Source: Stenotrophomonas maltophilia (lineage in GTDB: Bacteria > Pseudomonadota > Gammaproteobacteria > Xanthomonadales > Xanthomonadaceae). Taken from it: a stretch of DNA of 64,000 nt. Location: NCBI RefSeq assembly GCF_023518235.1, contig NZ_CP090423.1:1116001-1180000 (forward strand). The letters are read 5' to 3'. Below, piece by piece: positions 15,686 to 23,400 of this stretch (its first letter is position 1; each line of letters starts with the position of its first letter). The notes beneath the pieces are model-generated. The model saw only the letters and a list, made by a program, of their open reading frames with translations, was not told where the DNA came from and did not search any database. Position numbers and translations under genes: made by a program.

Positions 15686-16651
15686 ATGGGAACGCAGCAC
15701 GTAGGCCATAGGGAGCTTGTCAATTTTGCCGACGATCGGGTCAATCTGCCACGCGATAAAGCCAATGAGCTACGCGCGCAGGCGCGTGGACTGAGAGAGC
15801 GTCTGGAGACCTACCTAGGGCAGCACCCGGATTTCACCCTTCGAAAGATGATCCTTTCGGGAAGTCTGGCAAAAGGCACCGCATTGCGGTCGCTCAACGA
15901 CATTGACGTGGCCTGTTACATCAGTGGGGCAGACGCCCCCAAGGACATTGGGAGGCTGCTGGAGTACTTGGCAGAGCGGCTTCGAAAGGCTTATCCAAAT
16001 TTCAAGCCCGAACAAGTCAAGCCCCAGACTTACTCCGTAACAGTCTCGTTCCAAGGTTCTGGGCTGGATGTGGACGTGGTGCCGATCCTCTATGACGGCG
16101 ATCCTGACTGGTATGGCAACCTAGTCAGTCAGGATGATGGCTCGTTCTTGAGAACCAGCATTCCCCGGCACCTAGAGTTTGCCAAGCGGCGTAAACAATT
16201 GCAGCCTTCGGATTTTGTGCAGGTGGTGCGCTTGGTCAAGTTCTGGGCAAGGCGCATGAAGACGGAAGTTCCCGGCTTTCGTTTCAAGTCCTTCATGATC
16301 GAGATGATCCTGGCAAAGCTGTGCGATGAGGGGCGTGATTTCTCCAACTACCCCGAAGCGCTCCAGCACTTCTTCACCTACGTGGCGCAGAGCGGCCTTC
16401 GCGAACAAATCGCATTCCAGGATTACTACCCTACCGCCATTATCGCCGCCTTCTCCGAGCCTATGCAGATCATTGATCCGGTGAACGAGAAGAACAACGT
16501 GGCCAAATTGTACGGTCACGCGCAGGTCGATGCCATTGTCGAGGCGGCATTGGATGCCGGCGACGCGATTGATGCGGCACTGGCTGCACCGACCAAGCAG
16601 GAGACCGTGCGCTACTGGCAAAAGGTCTTCGGCTCTTCCTTCCAAGCGTGA
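15686..16651 (+). CDS. cdnC: CBASS oligonucleotide cyclase (CD-NTase, CdnC-like)
   Basis: 321-residue cGAS/DncV-like nucleotidyltransferase, the sensor enzyme of a CBASS anti-phage system. The signature GSLAKGTALRSLNDIDV lies at 59-75, with metal-binding Asp72 and Asp74, and GLDVDVVP supplies the third acidic residue (Asp128 or Asp130). The residue numbers of the first pair match those I recall for the E. coli CdnC active site. Family knowledge predicts synthesis of cyclic triadenylate once the HORMA partner is bound. GGAG lies eight bases before the ATG. The HORMA gene starts seven bases after the stop codon. All catalytic residues are present, so the enzyme should be active. Confidence 0.94.
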   Translation: MGTQHVGHRELVNFADDRVNLPRDKANELRAQARGLRERLETYLGQHPDFTLRKMILSGSLAKGTALRSLNDIDVACYISGADAPKDIGRLLEYLAERLRKAYPNFKPEQVKPQTYSVTVSFQGSGLDVDVVPILYDGDPDWYGNLVSQDDGSFLRTSIPRHLEFAKRRKQLQPSDFVQVVRLVKFWARRMKTEVPGFRFKSFMIEMILAKLCDEGRDFSNYPEALQHFFTYVAQSGLREQIAFQDYYPTAIIAAFSEPMQIIDPVNEKNNVAKLYGHAQVDAIVEAALDAGDAIDAALAAPTKQETVRYWQKVFGSSFQA

Positions 16652-16658
16652 GGGCCCT

Positions 16659-17174
16659 ATGACTGGCAGCTACACACAATCAAGCACCAGCACCTTTACG
16701 ATCACTCATGCCCGCCACATGGCAGCGAAATTGGCCGCCGACCTCAAGCGTATGCAGCGCTTCTATGGGGCGCCCAGCGATGACAGAATCGCCGCTTATG
16801 AGACCGAAGTGGTTGAATTGTTGAAGGCCGGCTATCTGGACACAGTCACCTACGGTTTCAAGCGGGGTGATAACTGGATCGAGCCCACACTGCGCTACAC
16901 CGCAAAAGATCTTGCAGGCATGTCCGGAATCGATGACGATCCCGGCAAGCTCCGCCCAGGCGCAGATGTATCCGGGGCGAGCTTCTACAACTACCTGACG
17001 TATTCCTCTGCCTGGTTCACGCTGTCGGCTCCTCAGCGGGAGTCATTTGAAAAGTCGCTTCCATTTCAGCGTACCGGGGCAGCCGAGCCTGGTATCAGCG
17101 GAAGCCTGGTGTCTGACCGCAGCTACTCTGCGGGTGGCAAGGCACTCGACCGCCTCAGTGTCAGGAGCTACTAA
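16659..17174 (+). CDS. cap7: CBASS HORMA-domain protein (Cap7)
   Basis: 171-residue HORMA-family protein that activates the CBASS cyclase when it binds a closure peptide. The fold-typical N-terminus TFTITHARHMAAKLAADLKRM leads into the conserved YGFKRGDNWIEPTLRYTAKDL segment (about residues 66-86), written here as its YGFK...W..TLRYT pattern. The C-terminus (SYSAGGKALDRLSVRSY) is the mobile safety-belt part. A longer frame from 16530 overlaps cdnC and is not needed; the ATG at 16659 gives the normal family length. The gene ends with TAATG overlapping the TRIP13 start, so expression is coupled. Identification rests on sequence pattern plus operon context. Confidence 0.88.
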   Translation: MTGSYTQSSTSTFTITHARHMAAKLAADLKRMQRFYGAPSDDRIAAYETEVVELLKAGYLDTVTYGFKRGDNWIEPTLRYTAKDLAGMSGIDDDPGKLRPGADVSGASFYNYLTYSSAWFTLSAPQRESFEKSLPFQRTGAAEPGISGSLVSDRSYSAGGKALDRLSVRSY

Positions 17175-18106
17175 TGCACTCAAAGCCAACCCTTGACGAG
17201 TTGTTTGATCAACGTCGCATCTATCCGGACATCGACGCCCGCACCCGATTGGATCGGCTGATTGGCGTGGACGATCAGAAGGCTCGCTTGTCGAAGATTC
17301 TCGGCCTGCTAGTCCACCCAGCTGGCCTGGAATTGTGGGCCAAGCGCCATCACCCAGGTGCCGCAACGCTGCTTGATTCCGTACTGCGCCGACCTCCTTT
17401 GGTCATTCTTTCCGGTGACGTCGGCTCTGGCAAAACCGAATTGGCAGAGACTATCGGTGATGCCGTGGCGCGACAGGAGAAGATTGATATCACCTTGTTC
17501 CCGCTCAGCCTGGCCACCCGAGGCAAGGGACAGGTTGGCGAGATGACCCAGCTACTCACCACAGCGTTCGACTACGCGCTGGCAGAAGCGACCAAATTGC
17601 AAGGTCGCGGAAAAAGCACCGGAGGGGTCATCTTGCTGGTGGATGAGGCCGATGCGCTGACCCAGTCTCGGGAATCGGCGCAGATGCACCATGAGGATCG
17701 AGCAGGGGTCAATGCCTTCATCAGGGGTATCGATCGTCTGGCGCAGACGAAGGTGCCCGCCGCCGTGATCATGTGCACCAATCGCCTCAACGCGCTGGAT
17801 CCGGCCGTACGCCGTCGCGCCGCTGACATTTTGACCTTCAACCGTCCTGATTCAGCTCAGCGACGCTACGTCCTGGAACACCAGTTGCGACCGCTGGGTC
17901 TATCCTCCGTGCAGATCGAAGGGCTGGTAGAGGCCACTGGAGCGAAGGATGGACAAGAGGTCGGCTTCACCTACTCTGACATCACACAGCGGTTGATCCC
18001 CTCGATCGTACTAGATGCTTATCCAGACCGATCGATTGAGAGCAAACGCGCGCTTGAGATTGCTCGCCCAATGCAGCCAACGCCGGCGTTTCAGGATCAT
18101 GGCTGA
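17174..18106 (+). CDS. cap6: CBASS TRIP13-like AAA+ ATPase (Cap6)
   Basis: 310-residue AAA+ ATPase resembling Pch2/TRIP13. Walker A is GDVGSGKT (81-88) and Walker B is ILLVDEAD (153-160). A pore-loop segment (TRGKGQVGEMTQLL, about 115-128) follows the Walker A region. The later MCTNRLNALDPAVRRRA stretch contains sensor 1 and the arginine finger. In type III CBASS this hexamer pulls HORMA apart and so keeps the cyclase off until infection. It overlaps the HORMA stop by one base. About 135 bases separate it from nucC, which has its own strong ribosome site. Confidence 0.93.
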   Translation: MHSKPTLDELFDQRRIYPDIDARTRLDRLIGVDDQKARLSKILGLLVHPAGLELWAKRHHPGAATLLDSVLRRPPLVILSGDVGSGKTELAETIGDAVARQEKIDITLFPLSLATRGKGQVGEMTQLLTTAFDYALAEATKLQGRGKSTGGVILLVDEADALTQSRESAQMHHEDRAGVNAFIRGIDRLAQTKVPAAVIMCTNRLNALDPAVRRRAADILTFNRPDSAQRRYVLEHQLRPLGLSSVQIEGLVEATGAKDGQEVGFTYSDITQRLIPSIVLDAYPDRSIESKRALEIARPMQPTPAFQDHG

Positions 18107-18241
18107 GATGCCTTCCCAGCACGCGCCGGGGCGCCGCTGACACTGTTTCGTGTGGCACAGCTGGCTGCCCCACCCCAGTCGCTGCTATTTCACATTGTTG
18201 ACCAGGCAAGCGCCTGCTGCTGAGTGTATGGAGGTCCCAAG

Positions 18242-18967
18242 ATGTCCCAATGGTCACTTTCACAGCTGCTTTCTTCATTGCATGAGGATGTTCAGCTGCG
18301 CCTTGCCACTGTCCGGAAGACGTTCAATCACCCAGGGTCCAAGGGGGATGCCAGTGAGAACGTGTGGATCAGCTTGCTGGATACCTACCTACCAAAGCGC
18401 TATCAAGCTGCGAAGGCACACGTGGTGGATAGTCAAGGAAATTTCAGCCAGCAGATTGATGTGGTGATTTTCGATCGGCAGTATTCACCGTTTATTTTCA
18501 CCTACGAGGGTGAAATCATTGTTCCTGCCGAGAGCGTCTATGCGGTGTTCGAAGCCAAGCAGACAGCGAATGCAGAGCTGGTGGCGTACGCCCAGCAGAA
18601 GGTGGCAAGCGTTCGACAGTTGCAGCGCACTAGCCTGCCAATCCCGCACGCGGGTGGGGTCTATCCGCCAAAGGCCTTGATGCCAATTCTTGGCGGGCTG
18701 CTGACCTTTGAAAGTGACTGGAGTCCAGCGCTTGGGCCCTCCCTGGAAAGGGCACTGACCGCCAATCCCGGCGACGGGCGCTTGGACCTTGGCTGCGTTG
18801 CTGCGCATGGTCACTTCTTCTTTGACCATTCCAAGGATCGCTATCTCTTTGTGAATGAGAACAAGCCCGCGACGGCGTTCCTCTTCAAACTCATCGCCCA
18901 ACTTCAGTTCAGTGGGACCGTACCGATGATTGATGTTGAGGCTTACGGCCAGTGGCTGACGAAGTGA
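18242..18967 (+). CDS. nucC: NucC, cA3-activated CBASS effector nuclease
   Basis: 241-residue DNA endonuclease with a restriction-type active site: Ile-Asp73 in QIDVVIFD, and Glu104-Ala-Lys106 in VYAVFEAKQ. These three residues fall at the same numbers I recall for E. coli NucC, and the length is also the same. Long stretches such as FDRQYSPFIF, RTSLPIPHAGG and LLTFESDWSPALGPS are typical of the family. Cyclic triadenylate makes NucC trimers pair into hexamers that cut double-stranded DNA and kill the infected cell. The ATG at 18242 has GGAGG eight bases upstream; a frame six codons longer lacks this. It is the last gene of the CBASS operon. Confidence 0.95.
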   Translation: MSQWSLSQLLSSLHEDVQLRLATVRKTFNHPGSKGDASENVWISLLDTYLPKRYQAAKAHVVDSQGNFSQQIDVVIFDRQYSPFIFTYEGEIIVPAESVYAVFEAKQTANAELVAYAQQKVASVRQLQRTSLPIPHAGGVYPPKALMPILGGLLTFESDWSPALGPSLERALTANPGDGRLDLGCVAAHGHFFFDHSKDRYLFVNENKPATAFLFKLIAQLQFSGTVPMIDVEAYGQWLTK

Positions 18968-19782
18968 TGGCTTGGTCATGGCAGCTGTTGGGCGCGACAT
19001 GAGGCATGCCTGCCCGGGTACTCCGCGCTGTTTAGCGAGGAAGCTTGCCTGAGGGAGACGCCTCTAGGCTTCACGCGCTTCGTGCCCAGCTCGAGGTGCA
19101 CCGAGTGAGGTCGCTGCCTTCCGGCCCGGAGCACGGATGTTTCAACTTGGGGCGTCGCGCGATTAGCTTGTGCACAATCAGCGTCAGCGGGCCAGCGCGA
19201 GGCTGGCTGAATCTCTAGCGATGCCGCGACTATCCCTTCCTCCGAGTCCGAGTCCGAGCCCCACCTCGACCACGTGGCGGGGCCGACCTAAAGGAAGAGG
19301 TTCGCAACCTCCAATGGCCACCTCGACTGCTGCGAGAGCGGCTCGGCCACAATCATCGATAGCCTGCCGGACAAGAGCATTCCAGTCCCCACAGCATTGA
19401 TTACGCTCGTTTGAACTACGCCGCCGGGCACAGCCGCTCCATTGGCTTTGCCTCAAATTAGAAGCCGTGCATTGGCGCCGCGCCAAATTCATGCACTAGC
19501 GTTGTGCAATGTCCAACTACACAGCATTGGCGCGCGCGCGATTGTGGTGCAACACCGCATCGATCCATTGATTAATCAATGAGATACAGAATCATAGTTT
19601 TGCGCGTGCAACAAGGGCTGGGCTTCGTTCAGGCGTAGCAACTCCTCCTGCGCGACGGCCGCGAACTAGTGCCGCAACATATGGTCTGGCTGTTGCTCAC
19701 CGTTGCGCAGGCAAAGGAATGGCTTCGAATGACGGTCGAACTCCGAGCAACGCTCGAGCATGACACCAGCGAAAAATTCGCC
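18968..19782. other. 815-base gene-poor stretch after the CBASS operon
   Basis: No convincing gene. Features seen are a short (CCGAGT)n run near 19236-19255, recurring GCATTGGCG/GCACTAGCG and GTGCA motifs between 19465 and 19615, and a perfect 16-bp AT-rich palindrome at 19566-19581. A short plus-strand frame (about 19639-19827) reads as plausible but unrecognised protein. This is a candidate boundary of the accessory DNA, but no attachment site or terminal repeat is certain. Confidence 0.45.
19566..19581. repeat. 16-bp perfect palindrome, AT-rich
   Basis: CATTGATTAATCAATG is its own reverse complement. It stands out in GC-rich surroundings. It could be a regulator site or a recombination core. 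It does not resemble a dif site. Confidence 0.6.
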
Positions 19783-20007
19783 TTACAGACCCCAAAAGCC
19801 ATCCCAAATTGTTCGCCACCATGACTTAATTTTCTTGCCGGGATCGATTGGCTGCCTTGCCAACCCAATAACAAGCCATGCCGTGGACCCGGCAATAATG
19901 AGAAGCCCTACGACCGTAAATACAATCGGATTCACACTCCGCCAGATCCACCAGGACAGAAGAACAAGAACGATCACTGCCAAGTACTTCAGGAGAATGC
20001 CACTCAT
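19783..20007 (-). CDS. Small membrane protein, likely immunity to the Rhs toxin tip
   Basis: 74-residue protein with two transmembrane segments: ILLKYLAVIVLVLLSWWIW, then IVFTVVGLLIIAGSTAWLVI. A short charged tail (PIDPGKKIKSWWRTIWDGFW) follows. The ATG overlaps the rhs stop in an ATGA arrangement, so the two genes are translationally coupled. A longer frame of 86 residues starts inside rhs and is less likely. A small gene directly behind an Rhs C-terminus normally encodes the cognate immunity protein. A membrane location would suit a toxin that acts on the inner membrane or in the periplasm. The family is not recognised, so the function comes from position only. Confidence 0.65.
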   Translation of the reverse strand: MSGILLKYLAVIVLVLLSWWIWRSVNPIVFTVVGLLIIAGSTAWLVIGLARQPIDPGKKIKSWWRTIWDGFWGL

Positions 20008-20405
20008 AATCCCATTGTCCCCACTTCCTGAATAAACTCCCACGGAGATCTCCGGGCATCCCTGATCCGCTGCTCCAGCACCTCGATCCAGAAAGGCTCA
20101 TTAGGATCGTCGGTCTCGGTTCCCCAGGGGAGAAGTCCGGAATATGTCTTGATAACCTCGCCCCTCGTGTAGTTGCTGCTATCCTCACATGCCGCTTCAG
20201 CCCACTGCTGCTGCGCGCGGGCCCATGCTTTTTGCCCACTAGTGAGATTCCATACTCCCAGCCCCAGGGTCGCGGATCCGGCAGGAGCCCCTACGCCCGT
20301 CCCCTCCAATCCAAGACCGGCCGCAACACGCAGCGTGCCCACGGAAAAGAGCCGCCCGGCATTCACAGCATTACCAACTGCCACGGCGGTCTTATGCACA
20401 TTCCT
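20004..20405 (-). other. Variable Rhs C-terminal tip (predicted toxin domain)
   Basis: The segment after the Rhs core hallmark DPLGL, 133 residues. It begins hydrophobic and Gly/Ala-rich (VAAGLGLEGTGVGAPAGSATLGLG), which might be a membrane-active or translocation part, and ends in a charged helical region (FWIEVLEQRIRDARRSPWEF). No nuclease or peptidase motif was recognised. The coupled membrane protein downstream is its presumed antidote. Confidence 0.55.
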
Positions 20406-23400
20406 TAGGCCAAGCGGATCAATTGCGCTGACGGGATTGCCGCTTACATAGGCGTACATATTGACCCCCCCACGAAGCCCGATGGGATCTTCTGAGATGA
20501 ATCGCCCCATGCCTGAATGGTAATAGCGAGCGCGATAGTAGTAGAGGCCGTTCTCGTCGAGCTCGCGACCGGTGTACCTATACGGGTTGTCGTAGCCTTG
20601 GGTACTGCTTGAGCCACCGTATGGATCGGCATCGTACGCGACAAGCAGATCTCCTGAAGCACTTGAAAGAGCGATCGTGCTTCCCAAATGGTCTGTCAAG
20701 AAATACGCCCGCTCCCCCCCCGCATTGCGAGCGAACCTCTCATCCACTCCCAGGCCTGTAAAAACAGGGTTACGAGCTCCGCCGCGCGTCTCCTGTACAG
20801 CAGTCAAGCCGTCGTATAGATAGCTAGTCACCACCCCCTTTTCGGCTTTCGTCACCCTGCGACCGAGCCCATCGTACTTGTACTCAGCGACAACTTCACC
20901 AGCCTCAGAAACGCGCACAAGCTCATTTCGGGAATTCCACTCAAGGACGCGACCTTCGTAGGTCAGCAGATTGCCGTTGGCGTCATAGGTCAACGTCTGG
21001 CCGTTGTAGCGTGTCTGCCGCTGATTGTCATCGAAGCTGTTCTCTCCAATGCTAGCGCTTGGGAGAGACTTGGAGGAGAAGGTTCCGGTCTGGGAAACAA
21101 CAAGACCCCGATTGTCATATGCGTAGCCAAGATTACCAAGTGCCTGCCCCCCGCGGCTCCATGCAAGGCCAGTCAGCTGGCTTCCTTCGTTGTATGCATA
21201 GCCCGCCCTCACCTGGTTGGGCAGCGTCATACTCGTTCTTCGGTTCACTGAGTCATATGTGTACTCAACCACCTCACCGAGCTGCTGCTGACCAATCAGT
21301 CGATCACCGTCGTCATAGATGTATCGCATCTCCGGCTGATTGTCCGCGACCATCGAGGTGCGCCGGCCGACCAGATCGTAGCCGTAATTCACCTCGCCTT
21401 GTGCGCTGACGACCCTCACGATTCTGTCTAGCCCGTCGTACTCCCAGGCGAGGACACCCGACGCCGAGTCATTCAATGACAGCCTTCGGTTACCTGCATC
21501 ATAGGTGGACGCAACGGTCGTTCCGTCGTGATAGGTGGTCAGGATATGACGACCGAGCGCATCGTATTCGTAGTGACTCGTGAATCCACGTCGATCGGTG
21601 TACCTTGTAGGCCGACTCATAACGTCATAGGCCCACGTCTCGACTTGCCCAAGACCATCGGTTCTCTTGATCATGCGATTTCGATTGTCGAAATCGTAGG
21701 AAAGCCCCCCGTTATGGGGAAGCAAGACATCTGTCAGATTGCCATTCGGGTCGTAAGCGAGTTCGACTACCTCACCTGCCGCCATAACCGCCCTGACCAT
21801 TCTCCCCTGCGGGTCGTACTCCGAGCGCACCAGCTCACCATTCGGCCCTTCACTGGCGATCACACGCCCCAGCGCATCATGACGATAGGTCGTTCCGCGG
21901 CCCAATGGATCGCGCGTGGCGGCCAGATCGGCTCCCACGTAGTATGCGAAAGACGTATTTGACAGCGCATCGGTCAGGGTTTCTAGCTGTCCCGAGCTGT
22001 TGCAACCAAATGTGCTGCTATGGCCCAAGGGGTTAGTGACTTTCGACAAGCACCCGCGATCGTACTCGAAGTGCGTCACGCGCCCCAAAGGATCAGTCAA
22101 CGCCGTCACCCGACCCTCCGCGTTGAAGGTTGCTCGCGACTCAATGGCACCCGGAGTACCAGCCAGCCTCGTCGTGCGCACGAGTTGCCCCTCTCCATCG
22201 TACTGGTACTCAGTCCGCCTGCCGAGTGGATCTATCCGGGCCAGCATGCGCCCGTCCGCGTCCCGCTCAAATTTATACTCCTGGGCGAGAGACGTGCCGT
22301 AGGCCAGCGTATCCGATGCCGGATAAAGGCCACCGTTGAACACTACGCGCCGCTGACTTCCATCTGGATGGGTGACCAGTGTCCCATTGTTCGTGCCATC
22401 GAAATGATCGTACTGAATTGCGTACACCGCTCCATCGGCCAGCGTCTGACGAACCACCTGCCCAGTGGTGATCACGCCGGTCCCGATCAGATCAGTCTCT
22501 TGGTACTCGTTGAAGAGCAACCGATTCCCTCGTTGATCGTAGATCTCATTCAGGAGATGCTGCTGAACCGGCGCCTTTCCATAGGTCTTGTATCCATACC
22601 GCCGGAACGAACTGTCCGGATAGATCACCTTCGCCAGCATACCCAAGGCGTTGTACTCGTACCGCCATGTCGTACCGAGTGGATCAACCGCTGAGATGAT
22701 CCGGTTCTGGGCATCGTAGTTCAGGTCAATATGCCGCCCATGGGGCGACACTATCCGGCTCACACGACCCGCATCGTACTGGTACTCGATCGTGTTCCCA
22801 AAGCGGTCCTGAACCGTCTTGATTCGATTGGGGCTGTACTGCTCGAAGGTCATCTGGCTCCCGTCGCGCAGTTTCAGCCGGTACTTCCACCCGCCCTCGC
22901 TTTCAGAGGCGAGGACGGCGCCCGAGAAACCATGCTTTCCGTTGTAGCGCCAGGTGCCGTAGGCCTCACTTCCCGAGGTCTGCTGAAACACCAAAGGTGT
23001 GCCGTTGGGAAGTACGAGCTGCATCTGGGCATAGCTGTTCTTCCTGGCAATGCGATAGTTGAAGCCGGCGCCAGTTCCGATGCCGAACTCGCGCTTCACC
23101 GAATCGCTGGGTCGATAGTTCCGCCCCAGGATCAGCGGCATCACGTCGGCAATCGAGATGTCGGTTTCCTGGTATGTGAATCGCCCTGTTCGAAGATCAA
23201 TCGGGTCACCCGCTGTCGCGTTGCTGCCGGTACCGGCATTGCATTCGCCGCACTCCTGCGGGTCTGGAGGCATCCCCTCCTCCGGAGCCGGGTCGTTCGG
23301 ACTGACCGCCGCACCAAAGCTCACCACTTCGTGAAGCGCAACTCCCGGCTCCGGGACGAACTGAGTCTCTTCCTTGTTTACCCGCCCTTGGCCGTACACA

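Noticed and set aside
19236..19256. Short CCGAGT tandem run as a microsatellite of interest
   Set aside because: Only about three units and in no gene; not informative.
19566..19581. dif or phage attachment site
   Set aside because: The palindrome does not match the XerCD dif pattern, and no second copy was found to define an attachment pair.
19629..19895. 88-codon minus-strand ORF overlapping the immunity gene
   Set aside because: Ser/Cys-rich shadow translation without a ribosome site; the overlapping membrane protein explains the region.
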